A program made the translations under genes and the position numbers. A stretch of DNA of 64,000 nucleotides from Marinobacter sp. AC-23 (GTDB lineage: Bacteria; Pseudomonadota; Gammaproteobacteria; Pseudomonadales; Oleiphilaceae), in assembly GCF_001858325.1 (NCBI RefSeq), contig NZ_MBPP01000034.1, forward strand, positions 1 to 64,000. Direction: 5' to 3'. Shown here one piece after another: positions 1 through 5,359 of the stretch (the first letter of the stretch is position 1; each line of letters opens with the position of its first letter). A model generated the notes under the pieces. That model was not told the origin of the DNA, ran no database searches, and saw only the letters and a list, made by a program, of their open reading frames with translations.

Positions 1-456
1 CTTGGCGGCGTTCGAGGACATTTTGCAGCCATCGATGGCGAACAACTCGTTGCCCAGAAGGCCTTGTTCGTGGCACACCAACAACACCTGTTCGAACAGT
101 TCTTCAATCTCATCGGCGTGAAGACTGACAAACTTGGCCAGGGTGGTGAAGTGCGGGACGGTATCGCAGGACAGCGCTTTAAAGATGATGTTGGTCTCAC
201 AGCACCACTGAATCTCACGGCTGGATTTGACGCCTTTGGAGTAGGCAAACAGGATGATCTTCAGAAGAATGGCCGGATCGTAGGCCAATCGGCCGGTGTC
301 GTCGTTGCGATACTTAGGGTGAAACACCGACAGATCCAGCTTGTGCTCGATCAGGTAATGAACGGCGTGTTCAAAGGTGCCGGGCTGGAGCTGTTCCTGA
401 TAGTTGATGACAACCATGGCATCCTGGTCGTAGTTGTAGTGCTTGAAACGAGGCAT
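1..456 (-). CDS. IS1182 family transposase, N-terminal 152 residues (partial)
   Basis: The reading frame starts with ATG at 456 and runs open to the window edge, so about a third of a typical IS1182 transposase is visible. It begins MPRFKHYNYDQ and contains the DUF772/InsH-like N-terminal region with YDPAILLKIILFAYSKGVKS, SSREIQWCCETN and later FAIDGCKMSSNAAK, whose Asp is the expected first residue of the DDE triad. The protein would cut and join element ends during transposition. The gene sits in the next integron cassette position, just beyond an attC site, so the IS has probably inserted into the array. The strong open frame on the opposite strand is its shadow. The remainder, including the other two catalytic acidic residues, is not visible. 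Confidence 0.85.
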   Translation of the reverse strand, partial: MPRFKHYNYDQDAMVVINYQEQLQPGTFEHAVHYLIEHKLDLSVFHPKYRNDDTGRLAYDPAILLKIILFAYSKGVKSSREIQWCCETNIIFKALSCDTVPHFTTLAKFVSLHADEIEELFEQVLLVCHEQGLLGNELFAIDGCKMSSNAAK

Positions 457-521
457 GCCGACGGCTCCTTGTCTGTTTGCTCAATGCTACCAAAAACCAT
501 CCGTTTTGGGGTTTTTCTACA
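1..521 (-). mobile_element. IS1182-type insertion sequence, truncated by window edge
   Basis: The left edge carries the 5' part of a transposase gene read leftward, plus its upstream terminal region. The likely element end lies near 479-521, an A/C-rich stretch on the minus strand that directly abuts the R'-like box of the neighbouring attC site at 523-529. The other end is outside the window, so the terminal repeats cannot be compared. Assignment to the IS1182 group rests on the transposase sequence. The precise end is an inference. Confidence 0.65.
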
Positions 522-522
522 A

Positions 523-627
523 CCTCAACGCTTTTGTTCAGCGGCGACCCTTTTGCAGCGAAGCGGAGAAAGGGGCGTCCGGTGGAGGGCCGTTAGGCCC
601 GGAACGAACTGGAACTATTGGTTGGAT
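523..627 (-). repeat. attC-like integron recombination site A (about 105 bp)
   Basis: Read on the minus strand, the site opens with an R''-like box ATCCAAC (627-621) and closes with an R'-like box GTTGAGG (529-523). Between them are imperfect inverted arms, including GGGCC..GGCCC and CCGGACGCC elements. Its core closely resembles site D at 4396-4482, with shared GTTCC(G/C)GGCC and CCACCGGA blocks. The stop codon of the cassette gene at 615-1289 falls inside the site. Minus-strand orientation agrees with the direction of all the cassette genes. Box sequences are degenerate, as is normal for attC sites. Confidence 0.7.
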
Positions 628-1289
628 TCTTCTGAGCTCTCACCTTTGACATTCAGCTTTCCCTCCGCCTGCTTATCCGCCAAAGGGGCAACTCTTCTAA
701 AGACCGACAACAAGATTTTCAGCTTCATTACGGGGTTACTCTGGGTCCGCTGGTCAATCAAGCTCTCATGCTCGGGTGATAGACCAAATATCTTCACAAG
801 CTCCTTGGATGATTTTTCGCAAAATTCAATTTGGCGCTTCTTGAGATCAATCTCTTCCTTCGCCAGGTTTACTTTTGACAGCTTGTGCTCGATCGCTCCT
901 TTCTGAATATTCCGATAGGTATCGTTGGCGGCATTTATCGAAGAGCAAACCGCTTTAACAATTCCGGCAACGGTGCTTGCGGCCAAAAGGAGAAGAGAAA
1001 GCTCGATGAACCCAGGTGATGCGTACTGAATTCGCTTAACTTCGGGGCGGCGGTCTCGAGGAATTTTATGGAACAACTGATTGAAGAAATTTACGGTGCT
1101 GTAGCCGCCTCTCCACGGGAACTTGCCATAGATATAGTCAATTTCTGCACGTCGGGCAGTTGATAGCTCTGGCATTAATGAATAGGCAAAACCGTAAAGA
1201 TGGATATAGTTTTTCGTGACATCAGACAGCTCTTCCAAGCTCCACCGCCCATCCAACTCAAGCTGAATTTTCTCTTCGGTAAGCGGCAT
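615..1289 (-). CDS. Integron cassette protein, membrane segment plus coiled coil, function unknown
   Basis: Encodes 224 aa from ATG at 1289, with GGAGG four bases upstream; an earlier TTG at 1292 is too close to that ribosome site. I do not recognise the family with confidence. Residues about 1-95 look soluble and aromatic-rich (WSLEELSDVTKNYIHLYGFA; YGKFPWRGGYSTVNFFNQL). A hydrophobic stretch, SPGFIELSLLLLAASTVAG, gives one likely transmembrane helix, followed by a charged heptad-like helix (HKLSKVNLAKEEIDLKKRQ) of coiled-coil character and a polar tail. The gene fills one cassette: it starts just inside the R' box of the IS-split attC B and stops inside attC A. A membrane-tethered effector, for example in phage defence, is speculation from architecture only. 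Confidence 0.75.
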   Translation of the reverse strand: MPLTEEKIQLELDGRWSLEELSDVTKNYIHLYGFAYSLMPELSTARRAEIDYIYGKFPWRGGYSTVNFFNQLFHKIPRDRRPEVKRIQYASPGFIELSLLLLAASTVAGIVKAVCSSINAANDTYRNIQKGAIEHKLSKVNLAKEEIDLKKRQIEFCEKSSKELVKIFGLSPEHESLIDQRTQSNPVMKLKILLSVFRRVAPLADKQAEGKLNVKGESSEESNQ

Positions 1290-1316
1290 CAATCCTCCAA
1301 AAATCTAACGAATGAT

Positions 1317-1331
1317 ATGGACTCCCCCTGC
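1317..1331 (+). repeat. Left subterminal inverted repeat of the IS1111 element
   Basis: ATGGACTCCCCCTGC is the exact reverse complement of 2668-2682. The identity stops on both sides. The 7 bases outside it, GAATGAT (1310-1316), belong to the element. Confidence 0.9.
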
Positions 1332-1397
1332 TCCCACGGCATCCATGTGCCACATTGAAGGTGTAGTCAGACTTCAATCAGAAGAGGGGGAGTCCTC

Positions 1398-2422
1398 ATG
1401 AATGTTACAACCATTGGCATCGATTTGGCGAAAACTGTGTTCAGTATTCATGGCACTAACCAACACGGCAAGGTCGTGGTTCGCAAACGGCTGAATCGTC
1501 CCAAGCTGTTGGCGTTCTTCGCCCAACTTCCACCGTGCCTGATTGGCATGGAAGCCTGTTCTGGGGCGCACTATTGGGCCAGGGAGTTGACCAAGCTCGG
1601 CCACGACGCCCGGATCATTGCCCCCCGCTTTGTCGCGCCTTATCGCAAGAGCAGTAAGAACGACGACAATGATGCTGAGGCCATCTGCGAAGCCGTCAGT
1701 CGGCCTAACATGCGCTTTGTTCCCATCAAAACTCAAGACCAGCAAGCCGCTCTGTGCCTGCATCGCATCCGCCGTGGGCTAATCAAAGAACGCACTGCCC
1801 AGATCAATCAGATTCGGGGGCTGTTGGCCGAGTTCGGACTGATCATTCCGCAGGGGCGCTATCACGCTCGACACCGGATTCCGGAAATTCTGGAAGATGC
1901 TGAGAACGGATTGCCCATGCTGGCCCGTCGTTTACTCAACAACATCAATCAGCGCATCCTGCAGCTCGATGAAGAAATCCTGACCTATGACCGGGAAATC
2001 GAATCCATGGCCCGGCGCGACGAACGGGCCAAACGGTTGATGGCCATTCCAGGTATCGGGCCACAAACAGCCACTGCCATACTCGCCAGCGCACCCGATC
2101 CCAGACAGTTCAAAAGCGGGCGTCACTTTGCCGCTTGGCTAGGATTGGTGCCCCGACAATACTCAACCGGGGGCAAGCCGAGACTGGGCAGAATCACTAA
2201 ACGCGGGGACAAATATCTGCGAACCCTGCTCATCCATGGCACCCGAGCGGTGATCGCCAAGCTCGCCGACAAGAACGACAGACTCAGTGGCTGGGCCAGA
2301 GAGCTGGTGGAGCGTCGCGGGTACAAGAGAGCCGCCGTGGCATTGGCCGCTAAGAATGCCCGCATCATCTGGCGCTACTGATGAACCAAACCGAGTTTAA
2401 AACGCAGCCTGTGGAGGGCTAA
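1398..2422 (+). CDS. IS110/IS1111 family transposase, one-base frameshift near the end
   Basis: The ATG at 1398 follows a GGGGGAG ribosome site. The N-terminal DEDD (RuvC-like) domain shows GIDLAKTVFSIHG, the MEACSGAHYWAREL motif and KNDDNDAEAICEA. The C-terminal Transposase_20 domain shows MAIPGIGPQTATAI and FAAWLGLVPRQYSTGG, with the conserved serine. As sequenced, translation stops at 2381 after ARIIWRY. Restoring one G at 2371-2372 (GG to GGG) continues to ARIIWALLMNQTEF and a stop at 2422, giving 341 aa, the usual family length. It is probably a sequence error, because eight other such events occur in the window. The enzyme would excise the IS as a circle and integrate it using an element-encoded guide RNA. 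Confidence 0.9.
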
Positions 2423-2667
2423 AACCGAGTAATAACGACAGGCAGAACACGCCTGCCAGCCGAGTCTTGCAACGGCAAGCGATGACGGAACGGTCAGACC
2501 GAGAGTGGTAGAGCCTGTTAAGCTTTGCGGCTAGCAAAAGCCGACTAACGAATGAGGCCATCACTCACACGCATCATCATCCTGGCCCGGGCAGAAACGC
2601 CCACAAAGAGGCCGAATGTAGAGCTGCAGTCTCAAACCGCTTCGGAATCAAATGACGTTGCTTGACC
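2423..2667 (+). ncRNA. Candidate bridge/seek RNA region of the IS1111 element
   Basis: About 245 bases without a gene lie between the repaired transposase stop and the right inverted repeat, where IS1111-subgroup elements are known to encode their guide RNA. Within it, 2513-2558 folds by eye: GCCT(2513-2516)/AGGC(2555-2558), GTTA(2517-2520)/TAAC(2546-2549) and CGGCT(2528-2532)/AGCCG(2539-2543). The unpaired parts overlap AGCTTTGCGGC (2521-2531), identical to the right flank 2690-2700, and CTAACGAATGA (2545-2555), identical to the left junction 1305-1315. Other small hairpins lie at about 2440-2460 and 2467-2480. Exact transcript ends and guide assignment to strands are not determined. Confidence 0.65.
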
Positions 2668-2682
2668 GCAGGGGGAGTCCAT
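2668..2682 (-). repeat. Right subterminal inverted repeat of the IS1111 element
   Basis: GCAGGGGGAGTCCAT is the exact reverse complement of 1317-1331. Three further element bases (GTA, 2683-2685) separate it from attC sequence. Confidence 0.9.
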
Positions 2683-2685
2683 GTA

Positions 2686-2756
2686 GCTTAGCTTTGCGGC
2701 AATTTTGGAGCCGCAAAGCGGCGGAAAAATTGTCCGACAACAGCGTCTTGTTATGG
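2686..2756 (-). repeat. attC-like site B, interrupted by the IS1111 element
   Basis: Minus-strand reading gives an R''-like box CCATAAC (2756-2750), followed by TTGTCGGAC and paired arms that include CCGCTTTGCGGC and GCCGCAAAG. The R' box, GTTAGAT, is on the far side of the IS at 1309-1303. Without the IS the site is about 78 bp and matches site C in TTGTCGGAC, CTTTGCGGC and the GCGTTAG crossover region. The separation of R' from the rest of the site should block normal recombination here. The stop codon of the gene at 2751 lies in the R'' box. Confidence 0.75.
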
Positions 2757-3263
2757 CTTTTTGGCATTTTCGATAGCATTCAGAATAGCAATATCGTCGA
2801 ATGGCTTATCAAAATAATCCGTTTGCTCCAAAATATTTTGGACACTCATTGGAAGCTCGAGATATTTCTTTTTCAACCCCCAAGTAGCTTCGCCAAAAAC
2901 CAGCAATTTTATATTCTGTACAACCTCTTTTGGCGTCCCGGAAATATCAGCACCCTCCAAAACACCAATTGCGTAAGCCAATTCAGTCAACTCTGGCTTT
3001 TCGCAAACTTCCGAGATAAGCGAGCTACGTGTGATAAGAAAAACTCTAACATCCTCGACACTGTAGCCACGCAAATGTTTGATCACTGACTCATCGGGTA
3101 AGGGACGGCTAGCCGCTACCTTTTCACACCGCTCTACTGCTTCTCCATATTGTGCAATTCTCTCAGAGATGTACCGATGTGCACTAGATTCGTCATTACT
3201 GCCAGCAAGAGCAGAAGTGGCGGCGAGTAGTAAAGGGCATGCGAACTTGAAATTAATTTTCAT
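2751..3263 (-). CDS. Integron cassette protein with signal peptide, function unknown
   Basis: Encodes 170 aa from ATG at 3263 (MKINFKFACPLLLAATSALA), which gives a typical Sec signal peptide with a cleavage site after ALA; there is no lipobox. The mature part of about 150 aa is mostly helical with two conserved-looking cysteines (VERCEKVA and SEVCEKPEL) and no domain I recognise. Its start lies one base after the stop of the upstream gene at 3265-3600 in the same cassette, so the two are probably co-translated. The TAA stop is provided by the R'' box of attC B. A longer in-frame start at 3353 lies inside the upstream gene and lacks support. Export to periplasm is a fair inference; function is unknown. 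Confidence 0.7.
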   Translation of the reverse strand: MKINFKFACPLLLAATSALAGSNDESSAHRYISERIAQYGEAVERCEKVAASRPLPDESVIKHLRGYSVEDVRVFLITRSSLISEVCEKPELTELAYAIGVLEGADISGTPKEVVQNIKLLVFGEATWGLKKKYLELPMSVQNILEQTDYFDKPFDDIAILNAIENAKKP

Positions 3264-3264
3264 A

Positions 3265-3600
3265 TCAATAGCCCCCGCAACCATTATCCACGGCTTCCCA
3301 GAACTGGCGTTGCTCGTATGACAACCCTGCTCTGAGTCTTTGCATTTGGGCAATTTTGGATATGGTTTTTCTTACGATAGGCTGAATCTTGCTCATTGAC
3401 TGCGCGAACAAAACCCAGTCGGTGGAATGAACATTGAAAGTTACTTGCGCAGAGTTATTGCCAAGAAATATCGTTGTTAAAACACCAGCGGGTAAAAGAA
3501 TCTCAAGCATGTTTCCATTGCGCTGAGCCTTCCTTATTGCCTCCAGTGCTTCCTGATCTTCAGAGTCCAGCTTCAAGCCCGAAATCGTAGGACAGTCCAT
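3265..3600 (-). CDS. Small integron cassette protein, function unknown
   Basis: Encodes 111 aa. I chose ATG at 3600 because AAGGAGAAAG lies just upstream; an upstream in-frame ATG at 3666 lies almost in the attC site and has no ribosome site. The protein starts MDCPTISGLKLDSEDQEA and contains a central patch, MLEILLPAGVLTTIFLGN, then NVHSTDWVLFAQSM and a C-terminal AMQRL-like basic helix ending NGCGGY. There is no signal peptide and no family I recognise. It is the first gene of a two-gene cassette bounded by attC C upstream and attC B downstream. The pairing of a cytosolic protein with a secreted partner is unusual for cassettes, which mostly carry one gene. Confidence 0.7.
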   Translation of the reverse strand: MDCPTISGLKLDSEDQEALEAIRKAQRNGNMLEILLPAGVLTTIFLGNNSAQVTFNVHSTDWVLFAQSMSKIQPIVRKTISKIAQMQRLRAGLSYEQRQFWEAVDNGCGGY

Positions 3601-3673
3601 TGTACTTTCTCCTTTCCATGGTTTTTTTCCAAAACGGATAGTACCCAGTGGCTTACAATCCGGCAACCACCGC

Positions 3674-3743
3674 CCCTAACGCTCGGCTTTGCGGCGTGAC
3701 GAAGCGCAGCGTAGGCGCGTCCGACAACAGCCGCTTGTTAACC
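3674..3743 (-). repeat. attC-like integron recombination site C (70 bp)
   Basis: On the minus strand the site opens with GGTTAAC (3743-3737), continues AAGCGGCTGTTGTCGGACG, has a short central hairpin, then GCCGCAAAGCCGAGC, and closes with R' box GTTAGGG (3680-3674). This is the clearest attC in the window and the best guide to the original form of site B. The TAA stop of the antitoxin gene (3738-3740) lies inside the R'' box. Confidence 0.85.
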
Positions 3744-4037
3744 CCGCAGCTCGAGGCCTTCCCGAATGACCTCGGGATGGCGACAAGCAATCTCGATGAG
3801 TGCTTTTGCTGGGCCAGAGGGTTCACGTCGACCTTGCTCCCATTCCTGCAACGTACGTGCAGAAATATGCAGCACCTCAGCGAACTCTATCTGGGTCAGA
3901 CCCGTTTTACCCCGTGCTTGCGCCACTTCGTTAGGTTCTACACGACTGATTCGCGCCTCTTTACCCGCTTTCATTTCTTTGACGGACTGGAGTAGCTTGT
4001 AACCAAGCTCCTCAGCACTCAGCATCTCGTTACTCAT
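3738..4037 (-). CDS. HigA-type antitoxin, XRE-family DNA-binding protein
   Basis: Encodes 99 aa from ATG at 4037, overlapping the toxin gene end by 8 bases. An in-frame start at 4052 would lie deeper in the toxin gene. The C-terminal half carries an XRE helix-turn-helix: GLTQIEFAEVLHISARTLQEW followed by EQGRREPSGPA. The N-terminal 45 residues would bind the toxin. The toxin-first order, the sizes and the HTH position match HigBA-2 pairs found in Vibrio cassette arrays. The protein is expected to neutralise the toxin and repress its own promoter. The stop codon overlaps attC C. Such pairs are thought to stabilise cassette arrays. Confidence 0.85.
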   Translation of the reverse strand: MSNEMLSAEELGYKLLQSVKEMKAGKEARISRVEPNEVAQARGKTGLTQIEFAEVLHISARTLQEWEQGRREPSGPAKALIEIACRHPEVIREGLELRG

Positions 4038-4344
4038 TTTCCAATACCTCACGAATCGACTTCAGAATATGAGCGGGTATGTTGCCCCTGACGGCTTTTT
4101 TGTAGATCACCAATAACCAGATCTCACCATTTGCCAGCTTGGTAAAGTAAATAACTCGCACTCCACCACGCTTCCCTGAACCCGCCACCGACCAACGAAC
4201 CTTTCTACACCCTCCGCTACCTGGAACGGGGTCGCCAATTTCTGGACTGGCGGCCAGCCAAGCAAAAAAAGCGCTTCGCTCTTCCTCAGTCCAGATCTTT
4301 CTGGCATCCGCTTCAAATGTAGGGGTTTCGATGATCGTAAACAT
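4030..4344 (-). CDS. HigB-type toxin, RelE/ParE family mRNA interferase
   Basis: Encodes 104 aa from ATG at 4344, about 50 bases after the attC D crossover, so the cassette needs an outside or in-cassette promoter. The fold signature of RelE/HigB2 toxins is visible: FTIIETPTFEADARKIW at the start, a basic core GCRKVRWSVAGSGKRGGVRVIY and the ending IWLLVIYKKAVRGNIP. The family cleaves mRNA on the ribosome. The gene overlaps the downstream antitoxin by 8 bases, so expression is coupled. Length is normal. Activity is an inference; the core basic residues needed by this family are present. Confidence 0.85.
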   Translation of the reverse strand: MFTIIETPTFEADARKIWTEEERSAFFAWLAASPEIGDPVPGSGGCRKVRWSVAGSGKRGGVRVIYFTKLANGEIWLLVIYKKAVRGNIPAHILKSIREVLENE

Positions 4345-4395
4345 GACGACAAATATACGTCATTGACGGAGTTTTGCAAGGTTGGCGTCGAAAAG

Positions 4396-4482
4396 GATTA
4401 ACGCGAAGCTAAGCGGTGCCCTGACAAGGGCATCCGGTGGACGGCCCTCGGGCCGGGAACGTACTTAAGCGATTGGTTATGC
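4396..4482 (-). repeat. attC-like integron recombination site D (87 bp)
   Basis: The minus-strand reading opens with GCATAAC (4482-4476) and closes with GTTAATC (4402-4396). Inner arms include TTCCCGGCCCGAGGGCCG, CCACCGGATGCC, GCCCTTGTCAGGGC and GCTTAGCTTCGC. It resembles site A rather than B or C. The TAA stop of the gene at 4477 lies inside the R'' box. Confidence 0.75.
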
Positions 4483-4857
4483 ATTTTCGAGGAGCTTAGA
4501 TACTTCTTGCGGGCCCAACGTGCCACCTGTCCACACGGCAACTTTTTTGGCTCCTGCGCTCAGGCACAACTCCCTCAGTACTTTCTCCTCAACTTCAGAG
4601 AGGCCACCGTCAACCATTTCCCTTGGATGAACAACGACCGCTATTGATTTAGAAATAAAACTTTTCCCAACAACTGAGTTGATGGCATTCTTCAGGCAAT
4701 GTTCTGCGATCGAAAATTGGCCGACCAGAAGGCGCTGAGTGGTGAAAGCCTGGCTGGGAGTAAAAACCTGTTCACTGCCAGGCTCAGACACCTTTACGAT
4801 CTTGAAAGTGTCCCTTAAAACTATAATGTACAGCTCAGTTGAAAATGCTTTCCTCAA
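4477..4857 (-). CDS. Integron cassette protein, function unknown
   Basis: Encodes 126 aa from a TTG at 4857, with AAGGA nine bases upstream; a stop codon precedes it in frame, so no ATG extension exists. The sequence is a small alpha/beta protein: TELYIIVLRDTFKIVKV, then a region with QAFTTQRLLVGQFSIAEHC, a hydrophobic strand SIAVVVHPREMVDGG, and a helix EEKVLRELCLSAGAKKVAVW followed by TGG. The pattern (strand, helix, strand ending VHP, helix, AKKVAVW) is reminiscent of rod-shape-protein or actin-like fragments (YjjI/MreB-like), but I cannot assign a family. The stop is inside attC D. An alternative ATG at 4866 would need one fewer T in the TTTT run nearby. Confidence 0.6.
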   Translation of the reverse strand: MRKAFSTELYIIVLRDTFKIVKVSEPGSEQVFTPSQAFTTQRLLVGQFSIAEHCLKNAINSVVGKSFISKSIAVVVHPREMVDGGLSEVEEKVLRELCLSAGAKKVAVWTGGTLGPQEVSKLLENA

Positions 4858-4871
4858 TGCTCATATCCTTG

Positions 4872-4878
4872 TGCATAA
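4872..4878 (-). other. R'-like box at the right boundary of the cassette array
   Basis: GTTATGC on the minus strand lies 15 bases before the start of the last cassette gene, at the spacing seen for the other cassettes. I could not find a paired R'' box or inverted arms to its right, so it may be a remnant attI or decayed attC site. The 300 bases beyond it (4879-5170) hold no gene or clear site that I can see. Confidence 0.35.
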
Positions 4879-5170
4879 CAGCAACTAGACCGCGCTCTAC
4901 AATATTGCAAAAAAGTGCGCTCTCGATAACACCGCTCTCACACCGCAGTGGGAACGCTGCCTAGGTCCAAATTAAACAAAAGCTTAGCCCAATTTTCCCG
5001 CCTTCACCATGTAATCGCGCGACCTCTTTATTTTGTTCAGTCAATCGTACTGTATAGACATGCCGTTGTAGGAATCGCGTGCGCAAACAGGCTTTTATGG
5101 TTCTCAATTGCCGTGCGGGTAGGGGGTTGATAAAGCAGCCCGGCCTGTCTCTTTGGTGTGGCGGATTTCA

Positions 5171-5209
5171 ACCCATTGCCTTTTGTTAATGGGTGAGAAT
5201 GTACCCATT
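5171..5209 (+). promoter_or_regulatory. Three-copy ACCCATT motif, candidate activator binding site
   Basis: ACCCATT at 5171-5177 and AATGGGT at 5188-5194 form a 7-bp inverted repeat, and a further ACCCATT lies at 5203-5209, 32 bases (about three helical turns) after the first. The motif is about 60-110 bases upstream of the sigma-54 promoter at 5270. This is the expected place for the binding site of a DctD-type activator, encoded downstream at 10520-11872. Assignment to that protein is inference. Confidence 0.55.
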
Positions 5210-5269
5210 GATCAGCGGTTGGCTTATGGCTCTTCACGAATGTCGTTGTTTTTCAAGCATTTTTTAATC

Positions 5270-5285
5270 TGGCCTGCTCCTTGCT
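5270..5285 (+). promoter_or_regulatory. Sigma-54 (-24/-12) promoter for the TRAP operon
   Basis: TGGCCTGCTCCTTGCT matches the RpoN consensus TGGCACG-N4-TTGCW at nearly every position. The invariant GG (5271-5272) and GC (5283-5284) are separated by exactly 10 bases. The start of transcription would be near 5296, giving a leader of about 64 bases before the ATG at 5360. The operon's own sigma-54 activator gene supports this. Confidence 0.75.
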
Positions 5286-5359
5286 ATGCCTTATACATCG
5301 CAGCCCCTTCGGGCTCCGTTGAGCACCTAATAAAACAAATGAATCAGGGAGCATTCTCT

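Larger units (their letters stand above)
1310..2685 (+). mobile_element. IS1111-attC type insertion sequence (IS110 family), complete
   Basis: The element of about 1,376 bp contains one IS110/IS1111-type transposase gene and a long non-coding 3' end. Perfect 15-bp inverted repeats lie at 1317-1331 and 2668-2682. They are subterminal, about 7 bp from the left end and 3 bp from the right, as known for the IS1111 subgroup. Removing 1310-2685 joins CTAAC to GCTTAGCTTTGCGGC, which matches attC site C at 3676-3692 and so rebuilds an attC. Elements of the IS1111-attC group are known to target attC sites. No target duplication is seen, as expected. The exact end is ambiguous by one G. Confidence 0.9.

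Noticed and set aside
64..906. Long open frame on the plus strand, 280 aa
   Set aside because: It is antisense to the IS1182 transposase and to the cassette gene at 615-1289, crosses an attC site, and its protein shows no domain. It is a shadow frame.
615..4857. Plus-strand orientation of the integron array
   Set aside because: attC boxes look alike on both strands, but all cassette genes read on the minus strand, start just after a site and stop inside the next, which fixes the minus-strand orientation.
5153..5359. N-terminal extension of the TAXI protein frame
   Set aside because: It includes the upstream motif and the sigma-54 promoter and places the signal peptide internally. The ATG at 5360 has a ribosome site and a proper signal peptide.
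4858..5359. Complete attC or attI site with integrase remnant at the array edge
   Set aside because: Only one R'-like box could be seen. Inverted arms and integrase codons were absent, so only the box is reported, at low confidence.
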